From the NCBI GenBank assembly GCA_963665575.2, contig CAXXDW010000003.1, positions 186,001 through 250,000 of the forward strand: a stretch of DNA of 64,000 bases, given 5' to 3'. The position numbers were made by a program, and so were the translations under genes. The notes under the pieces were generated by a model that saw only the letters and a program-made list of their open reading frames with translations, was not told where the DNA came from and did not search any database. The DNA is from Rariloculus sp963665575. Its GTDB lineage: Bacteria > Pseudomonadota > Gammaproteobacteria > Steroidobacterales > Rariloculaceae. Each line of letters begins with the position of its first letter. Position 1 is the stretch's first letter. This document shows, piece after piece, positions 35,441 to 43,827 of this stretch.

Positions 35441-36871
35441 TTGGAACACCGCTACCGGGTCTTCTTCGTCTGCACGGGCGGCATATTCACGACCGCCTTC
35501 GATGCAAGTTCATCGATCGTCGCACTGCCGACGATCGCGCAGCAGTTCGGTACCGACCTTCCGACCGCTCAATGGGTCGTCATCGGCAACAGTCTGGCGA
35601 TCGCGGCGCTGCTCGTCCCGATGGGGCGGCTGTCGGATCTGGTCGGTCGCAAACGGATATACGTCGTCGGCTGCATGCTGTTCGCAGCGGGCAGCGTGCT
35701 CGCGTCGCTTTCGGACGCCGTATACGGCCTGATCGGCTCGAGAATTGTCGTCGGGCTCGGCTCCGCGATGACTCAGGCCACGGCGATGGCCATCCTTGTC
35801 AGGAATTTTGACGTTACGGAACGTGCGCGGCTACTCGGCTTTCAGCTCGGCGGTGTGGGTCTTGGCGCGATACTCGGACCGGCGATGGGCGGACTGATCG
35901 TCGGCACGATCGGCTGGCGAATGCTGTATGCGCTTACAGCCATCGCAATGCTGGGAATCGGAGTCGCATCCCAACGCATACTACGACCGCGCTCGGTGCG
36001 CCCGGAAAGCGCGCAACCGGCCTTCGACATCGCCGGCGCGGTGCTGTTCTCAAGCCTTTTGGTCGCGGGACTCCTCACACTGACGCTCGGGCCGCGTCTG
36101 GGCTGGACGCAACCTCTCACGTTGTTCGGAACGGCGTTGTTCGCGGCCCTGCTCGTGGCCTTCATCGTGGTCGAGCGGCGTCACCCGGTGCCGATGCTCA
36201 ACTTCAAGCTGTTCAGACGCGGCGATTTTGCACTGGGTGCGCTCGCGGCCGTGGTTGTGTTCATGGGCGTATCGGCGACCCGATTCCTGGCGCCGTTTTT
36301 CTTTCAGGGTGTCAAGGGCTTCGACCCCGCGGGCGTTGGACTCCTGATGATGCCCGCCGCCATCGTGATCGCGATCGCTGCACCGTTGATCGGACGATTC
36401 GCAGACGGTTTCGGAGTGCGCCGGTCCGCAAATATCGGGTTCTTCTTCGTCATGGTCGCGCTTGCAACGTTCGCGTTCGTCGAAGCGGATTCACCTACCT
36501 GGCTCTTCGTCGTCGCGCTGATGGTCTCGGCGTTGGGCGTGGCCGCCTTCAGCGCGCCGAACGCGGCCGCGATACTGAATTCGGTCGACCAGGGCGACCA
36601 CGGAGTTGCGTCGGGCTTCGTCAATCTGTGCCGTAACACGGGCAATACGATCGGCATCGCCTTCGGCACGGCGATGGTAGCGCTGACCATGTCGCGCGCA
36701 GGCTTTCCGCCGACGCTCGATGCAGTCGATGCGGATCTGGGTCAGGGCGTGCTTTTCGCGTTCACGCGCGGCATCAACACCGCTGCCATCGCGCTGATTG
36801 CAATCTGCACAGTCGTACTCGGAATTCTCATCGTCTGGACGACGCTGGCGCGAACCCGGCGCGAGCCGTAG
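35441..36871 (+). CDS. MFS multidrug transporter, DHA2 (14-helix) type
   Basis: A 476-residue transporter from TTG 35441, with the DHA2 start segment FFVCTGGIFTTAFDASSSIVALPTIAQQFG and the motif A phrase MGRLSDLVGRKRIYVVG. About fourteen helices are predicted, as in QacA/EmrB-like drug-proton antiporters. The segment AMTQATAMAILVRNF is the motif C-like antiporter stretch. It converges on the esterase at 36924. The non-ATG start is supported by the absence of an ATG before the first helix. Confidence 0.9.
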   Translation: MEHRYRVFFVCTGGIFTTAFDASSSIVALPTIAQQFGTDLPTAQWVVIGNSLAIAALLVPMGRLSDLVGRKRIYVVGCMLFAAGSVLASLSDAVYGLIGSRIVVGLGSAMTQATAMAILVRNFDVTERARLLGFQLGGVGLGAILGPAMGGLIVGTIGWRMLYALTAIAMLGIGVASQRILRPRSVRPESAQPAFDIAGAVLFSSLLVAGLLTLTLGPRLGWTQPLTLFGTALFAALLVAFIVVERRHPVPMLNFKLFRRGDFALGALAAVVVFMGVSATRFLAPFFFQGVKGFDPAGVGLLMMPAAIVIAIAAPLIGRFADGFGVRRSANIGFFFVMVALATFAFVEADSPTWLFVVALMVSALGVAAFSAPNAAAILNSVDQGDHGVASGFVNLCRNTGNTIGIAFGTAMVALTMSRAGFPPTLDAVDADLGQGVLFAFTRGINTAAIALIAICTVVLGILIVWTTLARTRREP

Positions 36872-36923
36872 GCGAAGACACCGCGAGAGTCTGTCTTATC
36901 GCTGGCCGATCATCGTGCGAGCT

Positions 36924-37826
36924 TCAGTGGCCACCGCCCAGATGGGCATCGAGGAAAACCTGGACCATCGCGTTGCGGCCCGCGTCGAAAAACGCCGGCC
37001 CACCGTGCGGCGACCCGTGCACGACCTCGAATTCGACGTCGAGTCCCTGCGCCTTGTAGACGCCATGCAGCTCGTGAGACTGATTGATCGGCATCTGCGG
37101 ATCCTGGTCGCCGTGCAGCAGGAACAGCGGAGGATCGTCGGCATCGACGTGGAACACCGGGCTTGCCAGGCGCGCAAGCTCGCTCTTCTCCTCCACCGGG
37201 CCGCCGAAGAGCGCTTCGAGCGACGGCACGCGCAGATTGAGGCCGAAGGGTGTCGACTGATCCAGGATGCTCGTCAGATTCGTTGCCGGAAAATACGAGA
37301 CGACTGCAGCGATATCCGATGACTGATCGAGGTTGCCGCCGACGTCGCCTTCGAGTTCCTCGTTGCCGTTCGTCACGCCCACGAGCGCGGCAAGATGCGC
37401 GCCGGCGGATGAACCGAGGATGCCGATGCGCGACGCGTCGTAGCCGTAAGCTTCGGCGTTCGCCCGCAGGAAGCGGATCGCGCCCTTGATATCGTGGCTC
37501 TGGGCCGGAAACGGCGCGACGCCGGACAGGCGATAGCTCACGCTCGCCAGCGCGTAGCCCGCTTCGACGTATGCGAGTGACGAGACCGACTTGCGGCTGC
37601 CCGCCCGCCAGGCGCCGCCATGCACCCACACGAGCAATGGCGGGTCTTCGGCAGCGACCGGCATGTACAGATCGAGCGCAAGCGCGTTGCCGTCGACACT
37701 CGCAAATGGAATATCGGCCGTGACCGTGACCCCGTCGGGCAGTTCCGGCGGACCGCCGCGCTGCGCCATCGCTGCGAAAGCGGCAAGCGTCGCCGCAAAC
37801 ATCACTGCAATCTGCGTCGTCTTCAT
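36924..37826 (-). CDS. Secreted alpha/beta-hydrolase, BD-FAE/carboxylesterase type
   Basis: About 300 residues from ATG 37824-37826, after AAGGAAC and with a signal peptide ending near AMAQRGG. The oxyanion motif HGGAWRAGSR (about 72-81), the nucleophile elbow GILGSSAGAHLAAL, the acid in FLLHGDQDPQMP and His in HGSPHGGPAF are all present in the order of esterases that deacylate small carbohydrates or feruloyl esters. It lies downstream of the quinoprotein gene at 38064 on the same strand, but a 237-base gap with a hairpin makes separate control likely. Confidence 0.9.
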   Translation of the reverse strand: MKTTQIAVMFAATLAAFAAMAQRGGPPELPDGVTVTADIPFASVDGNALALDLYMPVAAEDPPLLVWVHGGAWRAGSRKSVSSLAYVEAGYALASVSYRLSGVAPFPAQSHDIKGAIRFLRANAEAYGYDASRIGILGSSAGAHLAALVGVTNGNEELEGDVGGNLDQSSDIAAVVSYFPATNLTSILDQSTPFGLNLRVPSLEALFGGPVEEKSELARLASPVFHVDADDPPLFLLHGDQDPQMPINQSHELHGVYKAQGLDVEFEVVHGSPHGGPAFFDAGRNAMVQVFLDAHLGGGH

Positions 37827-37892
37827 GTTCCTTTTCCCCGTTTGACTTGCGCCTCGCCGCTGCCTGCGGCGCCGTACACGCATTCCGACATT

Positions 37893-37913
37893 CGATCGGC
37901 CACGAGCCGATCG
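37893..37913. promoter_or_regulatory. Inverted repeat upstream of the esterase gene
   Basis: CGATCGGC and GCCGATCG are perfect 8-base arms around loop CACGA, 67 bases before the esterase start. The palindrome GATC-rich core could be a regulator site or a small attenuator or terminator after the quinoprotein gene. The rest of the 237-base gap shows nothing else I can support. Confidence 0.35.
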
Positions 37914-38063
37914 CCCGGCACTGTCCTCGATGTCACTGACCTTCAACGGCATCCGCCAGGCGGATCGCCTCGCGTCGATTCTACCCCGCTCGCCGGAGAC
38001 ACGTCGTGAGCCGCCCGCGCATTGTTCGGGCAATACAGGCGCGACCAATCGAGCGCACGAGCC

Positions 38064-39986
38064 TCAGTCGGACAATGCGAGCGCGACCAGTTCCGCCGGA
38101 CCCTGTCGGCCGACGGACAATACGATGTACTGACGTCCGTCGACCATGTACGTCATCGGCTTGCCGCTCACCACACCCGGCAGTTCGATCTCCGCGACGA
38201 TCTCGCCGGTCGCCTTGTCGTGAGCCCGAAGGACCGGGGCGCCGCCGTAGCCCTCGCCCGCGAACAGCAAGGTCCGGGTGACGAGCAGCATCGCACGCGA
38301 GAACTTGCCGGTGCGCGGAATCTCGATGCCCGCGAGAGCCGGATTGTTCGCGACATCTTCGGGTGTATCGCCATTGGCGACCATCCAGACGTGCTCGCCC
38401 GTGTTCATGTCGATCGCCGTGATCCGGCCCCAGGGCGGCTTGACGATCGGCAGCCCCATCGGATCGGGCACGGGACCGCTCGCGAACACGTACCTGATGT
38501 CCGTGAAGTCCGGATCGGGCCTCAGGGCGAACACGGCCGGGTTGGTCTGGGAGCCGACATAGAGGATGCCGGTCTCGGGATCGGCCGCGCCACCCTCCCA
38601 GTTCGCTCCGCCGCCGAAGTGCGGCAGGATCAGCGTGCCGCGGGTGCCGTCGTCGGCCTCAAGCAGCGACGGCGGCGTGTAAAGCGGCCCGATCCTCAAG
38701 TCCTGTAGCGACTCGAGCGCCGCAGCGCGAATCTCGGGAGTGAAGTCGACGAGATCCTCTTCGCTGAAGCCTTGCCGGTCGAACGCCGCAGGCTTTGTCG
38801 GAACGGGCTGCGTTGGCGAAGTCCATTCGCCCGGCACGTCCGACAGCGTGACCGGCCGCTCCTCGAGCGGCCAGAGCGGCTCGCCCGTCTCGCGGTCGAA
38901 CGCGTATGCGAATGCCTGCTTCGTGAGCTGTACCACGGCCTTGACCGGGCGGCCGTCCACTGTGACGTCGAGCAGGATCGGCGCCGTCGGGTTGTCGTAA
39001 TCCCAAATATCGTGGTGAATGAGCTGCTGATGCCAGATGCGTTCGCCCGTGCGAACGTCGAGTGCGACGAGACTGTTGCCGAACAGGTTCTCGCCGGGGC
39101 GCTCGCCGCCGTACATGTCGCTCGTGGGCATCTCGACGGGCAGGTAGACGATACCGAGCTCGGGGTCGCCGGAAATCGGACCCCAGGCGCCGGCATTGCC
39201 GGTATAGAGCGCCGAATCGTCGAGCCAGGTGTCGTAACCGAAATCGCCGGGCGCCGGTATCGTGCGAAAACTCCACAGGAGTTCGCCGGTACGCGCGTCG
39301 AAGCCGCGCACATCGCCCTTCGTCTGCTCCTTCGAGTTCGGCCGTGCGCCGACGCCGTGAGCCGGCCCGACGATCACGACATCGTTGAGCACGAGCGGCG
39401 GCGAGGTCGACGTGATCTCGATGTTGTCGGCAGGTCCCCTGAGCCATTGCATCATGTCTACGGTGCCGGCCTCGCCGAATTCCCGCCTCGGGAGCCCCGT
39501 GTCCGCGTCGAGCGCGACGAGAAAGAATCCGGGCGTTGCCGTGAATATGCGCTCGTCGCCCTGCCCGTCCGTCCAGTACGCCACGCCGCGCCCGGACATC
39601 TTGCGCGGTGAGTCGTCGAAGCGCTCGCCCTCGTCCGGCCGCCAGATCCACAGCGTCTCGCCGCTTGCCGCATCGATCGCGACGACGTTGCGCGTGATGC
39701 CGGCCGTGGCGTAGAGCACGCCGTCGATCATGAGCGGGGTCGTCTCGTTCTTGATCTCCGGACGCGGACCGAAGTTGCCCGAGTACCAGCGCCACGCGAT
39801 GCGCAGCTCGCCGACGTTGCCGGCATCGATCTGATCGAGCGGCGAGTAGAACTGCGACCGCGTGCTGCCGCCGTAGACGGGCCATTCGGCCATCGCGGCT
39901 GGGGCATCGGCCTCAGTTTGGGCAAGCGCTGACGGGCCTGCGGCGGCCAGGACGGCGGTGAGAAGCAATCGGTGGAATCCTTTCAT
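38064..39986 (-). CDS. PQQ-dependent dehydrogenase, glucose-dehydrogenase-like
   Basis: About 640 residues from ATG 39984-39986. Signal peptide ends ALAQTEA. The chain is an eight-bladed propeller with repeated AxDxxTGExLW-type segments: WPVYGGSTRSQFYSPLDQID, LWIWRPDEGERF, VLNDVVIVGPAHGVGARP, and HHDIWDYDNPTAPILLDV, which matches the conserved HHDLWDMD region of membrane glucose dehydrogenase including its Asp-x-Asp pair. No haem motif and no vicinal Cys pair are present, so electrons must leave through a separate carrier or quinone. It oxidises a sugar or alcohol in the periplasm. It lies 75 bases after the PHTE gene at 40062 on the same strand. Confidence 0.9.
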   Translation of the reverse strand: MKGFHRLLLTAVLAAAGPSALAQTEADAPAAMAEWPVYGGSTRSQFYSPLDQIDAGNVGELRIAWRWYSGNFGPRPEIKNETTPLMIDGVLYATAGITRNVVAIDAASGETLWIWRPDEGERFDDSPRKMSGRGVAYWTDGQGDERIFTATPGFFLVALDADTGLPRREFGEAGTVDMMQWLRGPADNIEITSTSPPLVLNDVVIVGPAHGVGARPNSKEQTKGDVRGFDARTGELLWSFRTIPAPGDFGYDTWLDDSALYTGNAGAWGPISGDPELGIVYLPVEMPTSDMYGGERPGENLFGNSLVALDVRTGERIWHQQLIHHDIWDYDNPTAPILLDVTVDGRPVKAVVQLTKQAFAYAFDRETGEPLWPLEERPVTLSDVPGEWTSPTQPVPTKPAAFDRQGFSEEDLVDFTPEIRAAALESLQDLRIGPLYTPPSLLEADDGTRGTLILPHFGGGANWEGGAADPETGILYVGSQTNPAVFALRPDPDFTDIRYVFASGPVPDPMGLPIVKPPWGRITAIDMNTGEHVWMVANGDTPEDVANNPALAGIEIPRTGKFSRAMLLVTRTLLFAGEGYGGAPVLRAHDKATGEIVAEIELPGVVSGKPMTYMVDGRQYIVLSVGRQGPAELVALALSD

Positions 39987-40061
39987 CGGCAACCTACCTT
40001 GAAACTGAAAGGTGCAAGACCAGGTCAGAGGGACTCCGACTGCTGCCGAACGCGCTGGCAA

Positions 40062-41126
40062 CTACTCCACGCGCACGAAGGGCCAGGCGCCGGAAACGTG
40101 CACCTCGGCCACTTCCGTCGCCATGCCACCCTCGTCGCCGGAGAAAATGAATCCGAGCCCGCAAATACACTCGAAGGCGGTATCCGACAGCGCGACGAGG
40201 GGCAATTTCTCGGACTCGATGTTCGCGTTCAGCCGGTAGGGCGGGGTTCTCAGCAGATACAGCTCGCCGTCTTCGAGGGTGACTTCGGCCCTGATCAGGT
40301 TGCCGAGCCATATACCTTCGTAGGTCCCCACGTACCTGGCAAGAATTTCCGGCGCGACCTCGACAACCTGGGCTTCGGCCTGCGAGATGTCGCCGCTCCA
40401 GTGGCTGCGCCCTTCGGAGGATTCGTCGCAGACGGACTCGAGCATCTCGTCATCGGCCCGGTACCGCAACTCGAATGAGGCCTCAAGCGGCGTATCGAAT
40501 GTATCGGGATCCTCGTAGCTCACTTCGACCGCGACACGACCGAAGTCCACGCGGCGGTAGCGCTCGGTGACGCGCAAACGCTCCGTGTGAGGCAGGCCCC
40601 GCGCATGCAGCCAGGTCTTGTCGTTGTAGCCGTTGCTTTCGACGACGAGCGTATCGCCATCCCAGCGGCCGACCGAGTACCCCGTCCAGGTCGGCAAGGG
40701 ATCGGGCTCGAGTTCCCGGCCATCGGTGAATATCTGCCTGTAGGTCAGGTTCGAATAAAGGATCGCGATAACCGTGGGACTCTGGATGATCCGGCGCACG
40801 ACGTTGGTCTGACTGAGCGTGCCCGGTCCGCTCGGCAGACACTGAAATTGCGGATCGTCGAGGAAGAATCCGGCTTCGTGCTCCGCCATCGTCGTTCGCG
40901 CCCACTCGTGCACCCGGGTTTCATCGAGCAGACTCCCGGCCACGTTCCTGACGGACCACAGGCCGGACAGGTCAGGCCTGCCCTCCGCTGTGCGCGGCGC
41001 CGGCGCCGACAGATCGGGCTCGCCGTCAGCCGTGCGCGGTATGAGCGGAGTGCGCAAGTCGAGCCACTGGGCCTGCGACGGCGTGACCGACAGCAGCAGG
41101 ACCAGCATCGCAGGTCTCCACTTCAT
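40062..41126 (-). CDS. PHTE-family secreted protein with C-terminal beta domain
   Basis: About 354 residues from ATG 41124-41126. Signal peptide ends PSQAQ. Family blocks: RTADGEPDLSAP, TAEGRPDLSGLW, EHEAGFFLDDPQFQCLPSGPG, YRQIFTDGRELEPDPLPTW, GYSVGRWDGDTLVVESNGYN, PHTERLRVTERYRR, VSYEDPDTFDTP. A further 110-residue domain begins VAPEILARYVGTYEG and ends FECICGLGFIF with a CxC pair; this resembles the YxGxYE opening of DUF3471-like beta domains. The protein at 61301 is a close paralogue over its full length. It is flanked by a DUF6152 gene (41228) and a PQQ dehydrogenase (38064-39986) on the same strand. Confidence 0.88.
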   Translation of the reverse strand: MKWRPAMLVLLLSVTPSQAQWLDLRTPLIPRTADGEPDLSAPAPRTAEGRPDLSGLWSVRNVAGSLLDETRVHEWARTTMAEHEAGFFLDDPQFQCLPSGPGTLSQTNVVRRIIQSPTVIAILYSNLTYRQIFTDGRELEPDPLPTWTGYSVGRWDGDTLVVESNGYNDKTWLHARGLPHTERLRVTERYRRVDFGRVAVEVSYEDPDTFDTPLEASFELRYRADDEMLESVCDESSEGRSHWSGDISQAEAQVVEVAPEILARYVGTYEGIWLGNLIRAEVTLEDGELYLLRTPPYRLNANIESEKLPLVALSDTAFECICGLGFIFSGDEGGMATEVAEVHVSGAWPFVRVE

Positions 41127-41227
41127 GAATGCTCGCCGCAAGACCGACGCCCGCGCTGAAGCAGCAGCAAACCTCGCCATAACGCACCGCGGAAAAAGGT
41201 TTCCTGTATGGATCATGCCCCGGCGAT

Positions 41228-41623
41228 TCATCGGCGATCGCCCGCCAGAGCTTCCCAAAGGGTCTCCCCGGTGCTCGTGAGGAGGACCGTCGATGCGTTC
41301 GCCGTGGTGCTGCCGTCCCTCGCGCCGAATCCCGTGACCGTCACGACATCGCCCGGCTTGACCCTGTCGCGCGTCCAGCCGCGCCGGTACAGCGTGTTGA
41401 TCCCGAGCAGTTCGATGGCCCAGTTCCGAACCGCGCCGTCGGCGCCCTCGACGTCGACATAGAACCAGGCGTGTGGATTCGTCCATTCGACGTTCGTTAC
41501 CGTGCCCGTCACTTCGACCGGCCGATTCACGTCGAATTCGGCAGTGAACGAGTGATGGGGCAGGCTCGGCGCGGTCGCCAGCAGGCACACCACGCCGATT
41601 GGAATTGAAATTGCAGTTTTCAT
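41228..41623 (-). CDS. DUF6152-type secreted protein
   Basis: A 131-residue exported protein. The leader ends APSLP before HHSFTAEFD, so unlike the other copies a clean signal-peptidase site directly before His-His is lacking. Blocks VTGTVTNVEWTNPHAWFYVDV, NWAIELLGINTLYRRGWTRD, VKPGDVVTVTGFGARDGS and TTANASTVLL are those of the family. It heads the group DUF6152-PHTE-quinoprotein on the minus strand, with 101 bases to the PHTE start. The AGGA of the upstream leader sits well for the start ATG at 41621-41623. Confidence 0.87.
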   Translation of the reverse strand: MKTAISIPIGVVCLLATAPSLPHHSFTAEFDVNRPVEVTGTVTNVEWTNPHAWFYVDVEGADGAVRNWAIELLGINTLYRRGWTRDRVKPGDVVTVTGFGARDGSTTANASTVLLTSTGETLWEALAGDRR

Positions 41624-41788
41624 TTTCGATCCGCCAGGAAGTATGCACCGCGTGTATACCGCGACGCGAAGGACAATTCTACATAACCGGATTGCACGTA
41701 GCGTGTCATTCGCGCGCGAGCAATTCTACGGTGTTGCAACGGTACGGCGAGGCGACTGCGAGCCCTCAGCTTTGTCCCCATGTATCGT

Positions 41789-42172
41789 TTACGCCATGCT
41801 CATGATCAGCCCGACCAGTCCTCCAAGCACGAGGACTACAGTGGCGATGAATCCAATCATCATCCCGGGACCGCGCTTCTGCGCGGCGCGGATATAGCCA
41901 ACCGCATACAGGACGCGCCCGATGAGGTAGACCACGCCGACGATGGCCGCCCATAGAGGATCCACGACCATCCCGAAAATCCATACGGCCGGCACGAAAA
42001 CGATGAGGCTCTCGAGCGTGTTCTGGTGAGCCCGGAACGTGCGCTCGAACTCTTCGGGACCTGTGATGGCCGGTGCCTTGACCCCGTGCGCCGCGCGCGC
42101 GCGGCCGACGAGAAAGGAGAGTACCGTGTAAAAGACCAGTCCGAGCAGAATGACGATGTATACCAGTTCCAT
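41789..42172 (-). CDS. MAPEG-family membrane protein
   Basis: A 127-residue protein with four membrane helices (about 4-22, 60-80, 80-100, 105-125). The block GPEEFERTFRAHQNTLESLIVFVPAVW (about 38-64), including the ERxxRAHxNxxE signature, is that of membrane-associated glutathione- and eicosanoid-related proteins. Bacterial members act as glutathione S-transferases or peroxidases, or are uncharacterised. It stands between the DUF6152 group and the ammonium transporter on the same strand, with gaps of 100 to 165 bases, so no operon is forced. Confidence 0.9.
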   Translation of the reverse strand: MELVYIVILLGLVFYTVLSFLVGRARAAHGVKAPAITGPEEFERTFRAHQNTLESLIVFVPAVWIFGMVVDPLWAAIVGVVYLIGRVLYAVGYIRAAQKRGPGMMIGFIATVVLVLGGLVGLIMSMA

Positions 42173-42272
42173 GAATTACTCCTCTGTTTGCCTCATTGCC
42201 GGAGCGTCGCGGCTCGGCCCGCAGCGGCGGACGCGCCCGGAATCCGCATCGCGTCGTCGAGTGGACCCGGCG

Positions 42273-43664
42273 CTAGGCGTCGCGATCCTCGGGCATCAGC
42301 ACGAACTCGGGATACGCTTCGATGCCGAGTTCCCCGGCGTCCTGACCCAGTTCCTCGACGGTTGGCGAAATGCGTGCACCGATCGTCTTGTCGATGATCA
42401 GCCAGACCGCAAACGAAACTGCAAAGACGAACACTCCGACCGAAACGATTCCAGTGAGCTGTGCAAGCACGTTGCCGCCGGCCGCAATGCAAACGGCCAA
42501 CGTACCCCAAACACCCGCGAAGAGATGCGCGGGAACCGCACCGACGACATCGTCCACCTTGATCAGTTCCATGAACCTGATCCCGGCAACGCAGATCACC
42601 CCGCCGATCGCGCCAATGACGATGGCCCAGTGGTGATCGACGATATCCGGGCCCGCGGTGATGGCGACGAGCCCCGCGATGGCGCCATTGAGCCCCGCGA
42701 ACAGGTCGGTACGCCCAAGTATGGGGCGCGACACGCTGATCGCCGTCAATACGCCGGCGGCGGCGGCGAGATTGGTGTTGGCCAGGATATTGCTGATGGC
42801 CACCGCGTCAGCGGCACTTCCAAGGGCAAGCTGCGACCCGCCGTTGAACCCGAACCAGCCGAGCCAGAGTATGAATACGCCCAGGGTGACCGCGGGAACG
42901 TTCGAAGGCGGGGTCGGCCTCACGGTCCCATCGTCACGGAATTTGCCGCTCCGCGGCCCGATCACGATGGCGCCGGCCAGAGCCGCCCATCCGCCTGTGG
43001 AGTGCACGATCGTCGAGCCGGCGAAGTCCTGAAACCCGAGCGCGTCCAGCCAGCCACCGCCCCAGGTCCACGCGCCGACGATCGGATAAACGATGGCGGT
43101 CAACACGGCGATAAAGGCAAAGAACGACCACAGCTTGACTCGTTCGGCGAGCGTCCCGGAGACGATCGAGGCGGTGGTCGCCACGAAGACCATCTGGAAG
43201 AACCAGTCCGACATCGTGGAATAACCGTTGGCGACAACAGCGTCGACGGCCGACTCCTGGCCCTGTAGCAGCGCGATCTCCTCCGCTGAGGAGCCGTACA
43301 GGAATTGCAGCGATCCGATAAAGCCGCCCTCGGCGACATCGACGTACATGAGGTTGTAGCCGATCAGAAAGAAAGCCAGTCCTGCGATGGAATAAAGACC
43401 GATATTCTTCAGGCAGATCGCCGATGCGTTCTTGGTGCGCACGGATCCGGATTCGAGCATCGTGAAGCCCGCGCACATCCACATGACGAGCGCGCCCCAG
43501 ACGAGGAACGAAAACGTGTTGAGCACGAATTGCGTTTCGCTCTCGACGGCCGCGCTCGCCACCGACGGCACGAGCCAAACGGCGAACGCTGCGAGTAACA
43601 TGCCGGCGGCGCCGGCGCGAAGACTGCGCCCGGCCGGCGCAACTGCGGATGAATGCACGTTCAT
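42273..43664 (-). CDS. amt: Ammonium transporter, Amt/MEP/Rh family
   Basis: About 463 residues from ATG 43662-43664. A cleavable leader (about 1-38) precedes eleven helices. Signature regions: NTFSFLVWGALVMWMCAGFTMLESGSVRTKN, FQDFAGSTIVHSTGGWAALAGAIV (first pore His), and DDVVGAVPAHLFAGVWGTLAVC (second pore His). It conducts ammonia across the inner membrane. The usual glnK partner is not adjacent; the only PII-type gene is at 52688. The 163-base gap to the TonB receptor at 43828 is divergent and should carry promoters for both. Confidence 0.95.
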   Translation of the reverse strand: MNVHSSAVAPAGRSLRAGAAGMLLAAFAVWLVPSVASAAVESETQFVLNTFSFLVWGALVMWMCAGFTMLESGSVRTKNASAICLKNIGLYSIAGLAFFLIGYNLMYVDVAEGGFIGSLQFLYGSSAEEIALLQGQESAVDAVVANGYSTMSDWFFQMVFVATTASIVSGTLAERVKLWSFFAFIAVLTAIVYPIVGAWTWGGGWLDALGFQDFAGSTIVHSTGGWAALAGAIVIGPRSGKFRDDGTVRPTPPSNVPAVTLGVFILWLGWFGFNGGSQLALGSAADAVAISNILANTNLAAAAGVLTAISVSRPILGRTDLFAGLNGAIAGLVAITAGPDIVDHHWAIVIGAIGGVICVAGIRFMELIKVDDVVGAVPAHLFAGVWGTLAVCIAAGGNVLAQLTGIVSVGVFVFAVSFAVWLIIDKTIGARISPTVEELGQDAGELGIEAYPEFVLMPEDRDA

Positions 43665-43827
43665 GTTCTTGTTTTCCCTGTGTTCTGCACCCGCGCGCCC
43701 GGTCGGCCCCACACCATTGCGGCGCCTCCGGCACGACGCTCGGGAGACTCCCCGGCGAGAATCATGTGGCGTGTACCGATGTCCGGCGACACATTATTGA
43801 TTTTCGCCCCGGAAGGTTATCAGATTC

